NCBI GenBank assembly: GCA_003246795.1
Contig: QKCS01000114.1
Location: forward strand, 1 to 7,189
Source: Alphaproteobacteria bacterium
GTDB lineage: Bacteria; Pseudomonadota; Alphaproteobacteria; Micropepsales; Micropepsaceae
DNA length: 7,189 nucleotides
Direction: 5' to 3'
Of the stretch, positions 1 to 5,328 are shown one piece after another (the stretch's first letter is position 1; the number at the start of each line of letters is the position of its first letter). The translations under genes and the position numbers were made by a program. The notes beneath the pieces are model-generated. The model worked only from the letters and a program-made list of their open reading frames with translations. It did no database searches and had not been told where the DNA came from.

Positions 1-241
1 GACGGCGCGCCCCGCGAAAGACGATCGCGACCGCTATGGCGAGCGCGACGATCGCCGCAACGACGGCGACCACGTCCGCGAACGTGACCGCCGGCGCGCC
101 TGGGATGAAGGCAGCAATGTGCGACCAGGCCCACCAGCCCAGCGCCGCTGCGGCGAACGACGCCAGAAGAACAGCGCCGGCGCGATGGAACCGCGCCCCC
201 CACTTGCCGATGGAACGATCCGGCGAATGACTGATGTGCAT
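1..241 (-). CDS. Small two-helix inner-membrane protein, 5' part only (runs off left edge)
   Basis: I do not recognise the family. Reading leftwards from an ATG at 241 gives 80 codons with no stop before the edge, so the C-terminus is missing. The N-terminus (residues 1-20) is polar and basic. Residues about 21-46 form a first hydrophobic helix (AGAVLLASFAAAALGWWAWS region) and residues about 55-75 a second, very Ala/Val/Ile-rich helix, followed by a basic FRGARR stretch, the usual cytoplasmic flank of a membrane helix. A GGAGG Shine-Dalgarno lies seven bases before the ATG, which fixes the start. Upstream is a good sigma70-like promoter overlapped by paired inverted repeats, so expression is probably controlled by a dimeric repressor, perhaps encoded further left. 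The function is unknown; coding status is well supported by the RBS, open frame and membrane pattern. Confidence 0.75.
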   Translation of the reverse strand, partial: MHISHSPDRSIGKWGARFHRAGAVLLASFAAAALGWWAWSHIAAFIPGAPAVTFADVVAVVAAIVALAIAVAIVFRGARR

Positions 242-284
242 GGGAGATCCTCCGCTATTGGACGAGGCGGCTGCGCCCGTCAAC

Positions 285-327
285 ATGACAACAAAGCTGT
301 CATACATGAATGACAACAGTATTGTCA
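285..327. promoter_or_regulatory. Two tandem operator-like inverted repeats, 25 bp apart
   Basis: ATGACAACAAAGCTGTCAT (285-303) is a perfect 6-bp inverted repeat (ATGACA-N7-TGTCAT). Twenty-five bases on, TGACAA-N5-TTGTCA (311-327) is a second one. The two copies share the nine bases ATGACAACA as a direct repeat (285-293 and 310-318). The distal copy covers the -35 box and the proximal one covers the -10 box and start point. Half-site length and spacing are typical of TetR- or MarR-family repressor sites; which family binds cannot be told from the site alone. Confidence 0.6.
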
Positions 328-328
328 A
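299..328 (-). promoter_or_regulatory. Sigma70-type promoter of the left-edge membrane gene
   Basis: On the minus strand a perfect -35 TTGACA (328-323) is followed after 18 bases by TATGAC (304-299), a 4/6 match to the -10 box. Transcription would start near 292, giving a leader of about 50 bases before the ATG at 241. Both hexamers are overlapped by the inverted repeats at 285-327, which makes repression by a bound dimer likely. The call rests on sequence match only. Confidence 0.6.
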
Positions 329-400
329 GAAGGTGAACGGCAGCGCGGGCCGCCTGTCGGCTATGAACGGCAGATAAATTCGGCGCTCGCCCGCCGTTCA

Positions 401-425
401 GGAACGCCCGTGCAGGATGCGCGTC
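401..425 (+). promoter_or_regulatory. EcfG-like (general stress sigma factor) promoter
   Basis: GGAAC (401-405) is followed after 16 bases by CGTC (422-425). The known alphaproteobacterial EcfG promoter is GGAAC-N16/17-CGTT, so this is one base off at the last position. It would start transcription near 430 and give a leader of about 30 bases to the ATG at 464, a sensible geometry. A short motif of this kind can arise by chance, so the call is tentative. Confidence 0.4.
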
Positions 426-463
426 GGGGCGATCCTTGCCCCTTCAAACGGAGCCACACGAAA

Positions 464-988
464 ATGCGCGTACTTATGACGGCGGCCGCCACGGCCCTCT
501 CGATGGGCCTCTTCGCCGCCCCAGCGTTCGCCGACAGCAACCAGAGTTACGGATACCGGAACGGCAACGCCTACGGCCAAACCCCGCAAAGCCAGCCGTA
601 CCAGCCCGGCTACGGCAACGGTTCGGCCTACGACGACGAAGACGCCGACTACGACAATGGCTACCGCGGTCGGGGCAACCGCGGCTATCGCGGGCGCGAC
701 GACGACGACCGCACCTACGACCGCAGCGAAGGTCAGTTCCAATCTTGGGAGCGCGGTTGGGGCCGAGACGGCGGCCACGGCTATCATGACCGCCGCGGCC
801 GCGTTCTCGGTCATTGGCAACTCGTGCGCCGCATCGAACGTCAGGGCTATTACGACGTTCGCCGCCTTCGCCCCAGCCGCCACGGCTTCGGTTGGCGTGC
901 GTTCGCGCGCTACCGCATCGACGGCCATCGCGCCATGTTGCGCATCAATCCATTCACGGGCCGCGTGATCGCCGCGCGCCATCTTTGA
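464..988 (+). CDS. Secreted protein with PepSY-like C-terminal region and low-complexity N-terminal half
   Basis: A 174-residue exported protein. Residues 1-23 form a signal peptide (MRVLM, a hydrophobic Ala/Leu core, then APAFA) with likely cleavage between A23 and D24, so the product is periplasmic or extracellular. Residues about 25-110 are low-complexity, rich in Tyr, Gly, Asn, Asp and Arg, with an acidic DDEDADYD patch near 57-64 and RGR/GYRGR motifs. Residues about 118-172 (VRRIERQGYYDV... to ...INPFTGRVIAAR) match the general pattern of PepSY-like domains: a helix, GY, an aromatic strand, then 'D/NP.TG.V'. This is pattern recognition, not a search result. An upstream in-frame ATG at 410 would bury the signal peptide. 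The ATG at 464 puts it at the N-terminus and has GGAG ten bases before it. A possible EcfG promoter lies upstream and an intrinsic terminator lies 21 bases after the stop, so it is probably monocistronic. Confidence 0.82.
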   Translation: MRVLMTAAATALSMGLFAAPAFADSNQSYGYRNGNAYGQTPQSQPYQPGYGNGSAYDDEDADYDNGYRGRGNRGYRGRDDDDRTYDRSEGQFQSWERGWGRDGGHGYHDRRGRVLGHWQLVRRIERQGYYDVRRLRPSRHGFGWRAFARYRIDGHRAMLRINPFTGRVIAARHL

Positions 989-1009
989 GCTCGGTAATTC
1001 CCGCAAGCG

Positions 1010-1044
1010 GGCGGCGCCGGCATCATCGCCGGCGCCGCCGTTTT
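1010..1044 (+). terminator. Rho-independent terminator after the PepSY-like gene
   Basis: A perfect 12-bp G/C stem (GGCGGCGCCGGC, 1010-1021, with its complement at 1028-1039) and a six-base ATCATC loop are followed by G and TTTT (1041-1044). It lies 21 bases past the stop of the secreted protein and only 17 bases before the GNAT ATG, so the GNAT gene can hardly rely on read-through alone. Confidence 0.82.
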
Positions 1045-1061
1045 CGTGGTACCGCTGCGTC

Positions 1062-1601
1062 ATGACCGACATCGCGATTGCGCGGGCCGCGCCGGGGGAA
1101 AAGAACGCGCTGCAGAACATGATGCAGCTCTATGTCCACGACTTCTCCGAACAATGGGCGGGGTTGAGCGGGCGCGAACTCGGCCGCAACGCCCCGTTCG
1201 CCGAGCTGGGCGCGGACGGGCGCTTTCCCGACTATCCGCTCGACGCCTATTGGGCGGAGGAGGGGCGGCTGCCGCTGCTCATCAGGTCGAACGGCCGGCT
1301 CGCGGGTTTCGCGCTGTTGAACAAGCACGCGCACTCGGGCCGGCCCGTCGACCAGAGCATGGCGGAGTTCTTCGTCCTGCGCCGCTACCGCCGCGGCGGC
1401 GTCGGCACAAAGGCCGCGCACGCGATCTTCACCGCCCATCCGGGCCAATGGGAAGCGGCCGTCGCGCGCCGCAACATGGGCGCGCTCGTCTTCTGGCGCA
1501 ACGCGGTCGCCTCGCACCCCGGCGCCCGCGGGTTAGAGGAAACCGACGTCAAGAACGACGCCTGGGACGGCGCGATCCTGCGCTTCCGGATCGTGACCTA
1601 G
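1062..1601 (+). CDS. GNAT-family N-acetyltransferase
   Basis: A 179-residue cytoplasmic protein of usual single-domain GNAT length. Family members transfer the acetyl group of acetyl-CoA to an amine; the substrate here cannot be inferred. The N-terminal strand and helix (IAIARAAPGEKNALQNM, then LYVHDFSE) are typical of the subgroup annotated as 'predicted acetyltransferase'. Motif A, the acetyl-CoA pyrophosphate loop, is FFVLRRYRRGGVG at 103-115, with the R-x-x-G-x-G pattern at R110-G115. It is followed by a helix, the strand at 130-136 and the N138...FWR segment (144-146) of motif B. The ATG at 1062 has no Shine-Dalgarno and sits just after a terminator, so translation may be leaderless or the promoter may overlap the hairpin. 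A later start would remove the first conserved strand. The stop TAG overlaps the stop of the convergent repeat gene in the sequence CTAG. Confidence 0.9.
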   Translation: MTDIAIARAAPGEKNALQNMMQLYVHDFSEQWAGLSGRELGRNAPFAELGADGRFPDYPLDAYWAEEGRLPLLIRSNGRLAGFALLNKHAHSGRPVDQSMAEFFVLRRYRRGGVGTKAAHAIFTAHPGQWEAAVARRNMGALVFWRNAVASHPGARGLEETDVKNDAWDGAILRFRIVT

Positions 1602-2156
1602 CTCGCCGCCCAATAGGCCGCCTGCTGGGCGGCGTCCATGCTGTCGTACTGCGCCTTGCTCAGGCCCGCGATCTGCGTGTCGCTGAGCTGCCCCACCTGC
1701 GTCGCCGTCAGCGCCGAGAGGTTGGTCGACGAAAGCGCGCCCACTTGCGTTTGTGTCAGGGCGCCGAGCTGCGTCGCGTCCAGAAGCCGGATATTCGTCG
1801 CCGTGAGCGCGTTGATCCGCGTCGTCGTCAGCGAGGCGATCTGCGTCGCGGTGAACCCGCCGAGCGCCGTCGACGTCAGGCCCGCGAACGTCGTCGGCGT
1901 GATGCCCTTGAGCTGCGTCGTCGTCAGCGCGCCGATGATCGCGGGATCGAGCGCGGTGAAATTCGTGGCCGTGAGCGCGCCGAGCTGCGTCGAGGAAAAC
2001 TGCGTCACCTGCGTCGCGTCCAACGCCGAAATCGAACTCGTCGACAGCGCCCACCTGCGACGACGACAGCGAGTTGATCGCGGTCGCGTCCAGATACGGC
2101 ATCACCGTTGACGGCAACGCCGCAAGCTGCGCAAGCGAGAGATAGGAAACAGGCAC
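1598..2156 (-). CDS. Octapeptide-repeat protein, frameshifted (loss of one GC unit near 2047-2050)
   Basis: Function unknown. Starting at GTG 2156 (AGAAGG seven bases upstream), the frame encodes a short leader MPVSY and then back-to-back eight-residue repeats such as LSLAQLAA, LTATQVGA and LTQTQVGA. After the fourth repeat the frame breaks. The remaining repeats continue in another frame to the stop at 1598-1600. Adding two bases (GGCGCTG to GGCGCGCTG, minus strand) rejoins them with no disturbance of the eight-residue register and gives 186 residues: 5 + 21 x 8 + 13. No signal peptide or membrane helix is visible. As read literally, only 1598-2023 would be translated from an internal TTG, or 2156 onward into a wrong frame. 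Similar L-T-x-T-Q repeats occur, as far as I recall, in large uncharacterised proteins of alphaproteobacteria. An in-frame TTG at 2177 is an alternative start. Genuine pseudogene, slippage-controlled gene and sequence error are all possible. Confidence 0.72.
1640..2141 (-). repeat. 21 tandem octapeptide (24-bp) repeats
   Basis: The translated units follow a tight consensus. Position 1 is Leu (Phe or Ile in three), position 2 is Thr/Ser/Asp/Pro, position 4 is mostly Thr/Ser/Ala, position 5 is often Gln/Asn, position 6 is mostly Val/Ile/Leu/Phe and position 8 is usually small (Ala/Gly/Ser). At DNA level the repeats are diverged: the 24-bp period is visible in GCGTCG and GTCAGCG cores, but few units are identical. 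This points to an old array kept by selection on the protein, not a recent expansion. The array spans 502 bases, exactly 21 x 24 minus 2, which locates the 2-base loss inside it. Confidence 0.85.
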
Positions 2157-2342
2157 GCCGTCGCCTTCTAAGACCAACCCAAATCCGAACGGCCGCGGCG
2201 GCGCGCGCGTCGCGCACGCCTCAACGGTTTGAAACGAAAGGATAGAGCGCGCCCGTTAAAGTTCGGCGTCCCGAAACGGCAAAACCGTCCGCGCGAATTA
2301 ACGCCGCTTAACGATCCGCTCGAGACGGCGCCGCCGGCCGGG

Positions 2343-2741
2343 TCAGGCCAGCACGGCGCTGCGGGCGAGCGCGGCGCGAATCTTCGCTTCGAACTGCATC
2401 AGCGAAAACGGCTTGGCGAGATAGCCCGCGACGCCCGCGTCCTTCGCCGCCAGAACCGACTCGCGGTCGGCGCGCCCCGTCGCCATGATCACCGGAATTT
2501 CGAGCGCCGCCGCGCGCAGCGCGTGCAGGAACTCCAGGCCGGACATTTCCGGCATGTTCCAATCGCAGACGGCGACGTTGACCATCTCCGGCGCGCTTTC
2601 GACCAGCGACAGCGCCTCGCGCCCGCTCGCCGCCTCGAAGATCTGGCCGACCTGCAGCTCTTTCAGGATCTTCCGCGAAAGGCTTCGCGCCGCGTGCTGA
2701 TCGTCGATGATCAGCACGCCGATGGATGCTAAATCGGTCAT
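2343..2741 (-). CDS. Stand-alone CheY-like response regulator receiver
   Basis: 132 residues, the length of a single receiver domain with no output domain. All hallmark residues are present: acidic pair D13-D14 (LIIDDQ), phosphorylation site D60 in CDWNMPEMSG, T88 in MATG, and K110 in LAKPF, with Y107 at the CheY switch position. It should accept a phosphoryl group from a histidine kinase and act through protein-protein contact, for example in motility, a phosphorelay or a stress pathway. No kinase or chemotaxis gene is near, so the partner is unknown. The CDWNMP form of the phosphorylation loop is common in CheY-type receivers. The ATG at 2741 has AGGG/GGGG purine runs just upstream. The next gene on this strand begins about 190 bases downstream, so the receiver is probably transcribed alone. 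Confidence 0.93.
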   Translation of the reverse strand: MTDLASIGVLIIDDQHAARSLSRKILKELQVGQIFEAASGREALSLVESAPEMVNVAVCDWNMPEMSGLEFLHALRAAALEIPVIMATGRADRESVLAAKDAGVAGYLAKPFSLMQFEAKIRAALARSAVLA

Positions 2742-2805
2742 GCCCCTAGACCCTGGAAACCGACGCCTGCCGCGGAGTCTAACCTGCCTTTCTTAACAAC
2801 TGCCG

Positions 2806-2832
2806 CCTGTCGCAGTCGTCAAGAACGACAGG
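2806..2832. promoter_or_regulatory. Inverted repeat around a candidate promoter of the receiver gene
   Basis: CCTGTCG (2806-2812) and CGACAGG (2826-2832) are perfect 7-bp arms separated by 13 bases, so their centres are 20 bp, about two helical turns, apart. On the minus strand a TTGACG -35-like hexamer (2822-2817) lies between them. No convincing -10 is seen at the right distance (best TTGTTA at 2799-2794). A smaller repeat, ACTGC-N8-GCAGT, occupies 2799-2816. It may be an operator for the receiver gene; there is no T-run on either side, so it is not an intrinsic terminator. Confidence 0.35.
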
Positions 2833-2860
2833 TGAGTTCGCCGACGATCGCCCCGTGGCT

Positions 2861-3459
2861 TCAGTATTTTTCAACGCCCGCGAGCCGCAAGTGGTCGTCG
2901 AACCGAATCTCGTACGTCCCGGTGGCGTTTGCGCCCGGCTGCTTCGGTTCGAACGTTAATGATTGTTGAAACTAACGCGGCGCAGCCAGTCGCCCACGAT
3001 GGCCAGCTCGATCGACTGTCGCCCCACATATTCGACGCGCAGGTCCGGATAACCCGAACTCACATAAGTGATCTGCACGCGCTGTGCGGCGCGCGCGTCC
3101 GGCAGGGTCTCGCTGCCCGCGATCCAGAAGTCGACAGTGCACTTGTTGACGCGATGCCGGCAATGAACATGCACCACCCGGTGGGCGGGCAGCTTCGGCG
3201 CTATGATCTCGTCGATATCCGGTTGTTCGCTCTGGTCCTTCGTGAACAGCACTTTGCGCGTGTCGCGCGACGCTCGGTACGAAACCTCGCCCGTCTTGTC
3301 GTCCAGTTCGAAGCGCCGCCACGTCTCGGCCGGCGGGCAAGACCGCCACGCGCACCAGAATTCCTCCACGCTGCGATAGCCGGCCGCGTAGCTCACGGCG
3401 AAGGCGACCGCCGTCAGGCCGATAATGAAGATCAAAACGATCCAGACGAACGCGCGCAT
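2861..3459 (-). CDS. Single-pass membrane-anchored protein of unknown function, C-terminus frameshifted
   Basis: Not recognised. The ATG at 3459 (GGGGGGA about eight bases upstream) starts a protein with one membrane helix at residues about 3-25 (FVWIVLIFIIGLTAVAFAV core), then a soluble domain with four cysteines (C36, C41 and a later pair near HVHCRHRVNKC) and strand-like segments (RVQITYVSSG, LRVEYVG, IELAIVGDWLRRV). The topology suggests an inner-membrane anchor with a periplasmic domain. Read literally it stops at TAA 2956-2958 after ...RRVSFNNH (167 residues). Directly beyond, in another frame, 31 codons with 84% G/C third positions encode a natural-looking tail (TFEPKQPGANATGTYEIRF... 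ending GVEKY) to TGA at 2861. Restoring one A near 2963 (AA to AAA, minus strand) joins the two into 199 residues. An upstream in-frame ATG at 3549 is possible but has no RBS and adds a residue stretch unlike an export signal. Confidence 0.65.
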
Positions 3460-3633
3460 CTGCATTTCCCCCCAACGGATACTGTAAGCGGATTCAAAGG
3501 CGGATGAAGCGATTGGCAAGAGAAGAATGAATGAAACGCGGCGCGCCATGTGCGCCAGCGCACGTTCGTTCCGCTGCGCGTTGCATTGCGCCGCCGTCGG
3601 CGCGCTTGCAGCGCGAAAAGCCGAAGCCGTTCG

Positions 3634-4389
3634 TCAGAGCGCCGACAGCGCGAACGGCGCGCCCATCGGGTCGGCGAGGATCGCCCGCCGCACGCCGTCG
3701 CGCGCTTCGGCCGGCGCGATATGCACGACGCCGCCCAGTGAAAGCGCGCGCGCTGTTGCGGCATCGACGTCGGCCGTGGCGATGAACGGCAGCCAGACCC
3801 ACGCGCCCGCCGCGCCGAACGGCCGCGCCATCGCGCCCGCCGCATGCGCTCCGTCGGCGCGCGTAAAGGTCAGCGGCGCGCACTTCGTCGGCGTCGCCGC
3901 GTTCCACCCGAACACCGCGCCGTAGAACGCGCCCGCTTCCCCGACGTCGTCGGCGAGGACCGCATCCCACAGGAACACGCCTTCGGGCGGCGGGAAGGGA
4001 TGCGTGCGCACGAACGGCGCGGTCAAGCCGCCGTGCGGATCGGCGACGACGGCGCTGCGCCCGACGCCCGGCACGTCGAACGGCGCGCGCACCACGCGCC
4101 CGCCATGCTGCACCGCGCGCGCGCACGCCGCATCCGCGTCGGCGACGGCGACATAGGGCAGCCAGCGCCCCGGCGCCCCGTCGCACGGATCGACGAAGCC
4201 GCCATGCGCCCCGACGCCCGCCACGATCAGCGGATAGTCCGCGGGGCCGTCCGCCCACGCGCAATGCGCCGCGTGTTCCAGCTGATATTGAAACCCCGCG
4301 ACCGCACCGTAGAAGCGCAACGCGCCCGCGATGTCGTGGGTGAGGCAGTCGTGCCAGACGACGCGCCCGAACTCAGCTGGGTCGGCCAT
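3634..4389 (-). CDS. Two-domain VOC (glyoxalase/bleomycin-resistance fold) protein
   Basis: 251 residues with two tandem vicinal-oxygen-chelate modules, about 8-126 and 136-249. Each opens with the family pattern of a strand, D, and a FYG-containing helix (GRVVWHDCLTHD...LRFYGAV, and GVFLWDAVLADD...AFYGAVFGW). Each ends with an A-x-V/I-A/L-A-D-P-x-G-x-P/F strand (AVVADPHGG; AILADPMGAPFAL). Length and arrangement match the CFP-30B-like VOC proteins, whose enzymatic activity is generally unassigned. Some members bind small hydrophobic or reactive compounds. The metal ligands are not obvious in either half, so catalysis of glyoxalase type should not be assumed. The ATG at 4389 has GAGGTG five bases before it. 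It is 116 bases downstream of the methyltransferase gene on the same strand and may be read from the same transcript. No terminator is visible between them. Confidence 0.88.
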   Translation of the reverse strand: MADPAEFGRVVWHDCLTHDIAGALRFYGAVAGFQYQLEHAAHCAWADGPADYPLIVAGVGAHGGFVDPCDGAPGRWLPYVAVADADAACARAVQHGGRVVRAPFDVPGVGRSAVVADPHGGLTAPFVRTHPFPPPEGVFLWDAVLADDVGEAGAFYGAVFGWNAATPTKCAPLTFTRADGAHAAGAMARPFGAAGAWVWLPFIATADVDAATARALSLGGVVHIAPAEARDGVRRAILADPMGAPFALSAL

Positions 4390-4491
4390 GACTGCACCTC
4401 GCCGATCCCCCCAACGAAGCCGAGTGTATCAAGGCCCGCGCGCCCACGCGACGCTGTCGCGAACCTCAGTCTCGAACCTTAGGTTGTCTCC

Positions 4492-4505
4492 GACGCGATC
4501 GCGTC
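4492..4505. repeat. Perfect 14-bp palindrome after the methyltransferase stop
   Basis: GACGCGATCGCGTC is fully self-complementary and touches the methyltransferase stop codon (4506-4508). It lacks a loop and a T-run, so it is not a normal terminator. It may be chance in GC-rich DNA or a protein-binding site. Confidence 0.3.
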
Positions 4506-5324
4506 TCACTCAGACGCCCGCGCGACGACGACGTGCGCCTGGATGCGGCATTCGACCGGGCCCGTGCCGAAGGCGCGGGCGATCGCATCCGCCGCGTCTG
4601 CGGTGACGGCGTCCAGCGCCTTCGCGTCGCGCGCCTCGATCTCGTTGCGCCACGGCGTGCCCTGGCAATAGGCGGTCGCCGCGTCGCGGGCCGATGGCGC
4701 GCGGCTCGTCATCGTCACGGTCTCGATCGCGACGTCGGCGAATCCCGCCGCGCGCACGTCGGCCTCGATGCGCCGAACGTCGTGATAGCCGTGCGGCGTG
4801 CGCGCCATGAAGCCCGGCGGATCGGCGGGGAAACTCTGAGCCAGCGATTCCGTCACGACGCGCGCGAAGTCGTTGGTCTCGATCGTGTCCCACGCGTTGA
4901 AGAGGAAACGCCCGCCGGGTTTCAGCACGCGCCGCGCTTCGGCGAACCCCGCGACGCGATCGGGAAAGAACATCACGCCGAATTGGCAGACGACGGCGTC
5001 GAAGCTTGCGGCGTCGAAGGGCAGGGCGAGCGCATCGGCCTGCCGCCACGTGATCCGCGCGTCCGCCCCTTGCCGCGCCGCCGCGCGGTCGAGCATCGGC
5101 TGGTTCAAATCGCTGACGACGAAACGCGCGGTCGGCGCGAGCAGCGGCGCCAGCGCCCGCGTCACCACCCCGCTGCCCGCCGCCGTCTCGAGCACGGCCG
5201 CCGGCATGCCCGCCGCCGTGCGCCGCGCCAGATCGTGCGCGTACGCGTCGAAGATCAGCGGCACCAGATACGTGTCGTAGATCTCGGGGATCGATCCGGC
5301 GAATTTGGTGTCGCTGTTCGTCAT
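4506..5324 (-). CDS. Class I SAM-dependent methyltransferase (UbiE/Methyltransf_11 type)
   Basis: 272 residues, cytoplasmic. The Rossmann-fold SAM site is clear. Motif I is VLETAAGSG (44-52), with D72 in VVSDLNQPML as the acidic residue for the SAM ribose. QADALALPFDAASFDAVVC (95-113) spans motifs II and III, and RRVLKPGGRFLFNAW (131-145) is the late motif of the UbiE-like group. The C-terminal 120 residues form a less conserved cap that should set substrate choice. The substrate (quinone, lipid or small metabolite) cannot be told from sequence. The ATG at 5324 is only four bases after the TGA of the hydrolase, so the two are very probably co-transcribed and translationally coupled. Start choice is supported by this spacing and by the SIPEIYDTYLVPLIF opening, typical of the subgroup. 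Confidence 0.92.
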   Translation of the reverse strand: MTNSDTKFAGSIPEIYDTYLVPLIFDAYAHDLARRTAAGMPAAVLETAAGSGVVTRALAPLLAPTARFVVSDLNQPMLDRAAARQGADARITWRQADALALPFDAASFDAVVCQFGVMFFPDRVAGFAEARRVLKPGGRFLFNAWDTIETNDFARVVTESLAQSFPADPPGFMARTPHGYHDVRRIEADVRAAGFADVAIETVTMTSRAPSARDAATAYCQGTPWRNEIEARDAKALDAVTADAADAIARAFGTGPVECRIQAHVVVARASE

Positions 5325-5328
5325 CGTC

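Noticed and set aside
398..1120. Long minus-strand open frame (240 codons) opposite the PepSY-like gene
   Set aside because: Ala/Val/Arg-rich shadow of the plus-strand secreted protein, which has a signal peptide, RBS and terminator; this frame runs across the terminator and into the next gene.
1046..2077. Longest plus-strand open frame (343 codons) across the GNAT and octad-repeat genes
   Set aside because: Extremely Arg-rich, overlaps GNAT out of frame and runs antisense through the 24-bp repeats; absence of stops is explained by GC content and periodicity.
1638..2111. Plus-strand open frame of 157 codons with its own Val/Cys/Ser periodicity
   Set aside because: Its eight-residue rhythm is the mirror image of the minus-strand octad repeats; it has no RBS, and codon bias favours the minus strand.
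2298..2312. CtrA-like site TTAA-N6-TTAAC between the receiver and the repeat gene
   Set aside because: The accepted CtrA consensus has seven bases between the TTAA halves; here there are six, and no supporting promoter elements are evident.
3601..3615. Hairpin CGCGCT-TGC-AGCGCG after the VOC gene as a terminator
   Set aside because: Only six base pairs with a three-base loop, and no T-run on the exit side for minus-strand transcription; short GC palindromes are frequent in this DNA.
3494..4264. Minus-strand open frame of 256 codons within and beyond the VOC gene
   Set aside because: Arg/Gly-rich out-of-frame shadow of the VOC gene, which has clear duplicated VOC motifs.
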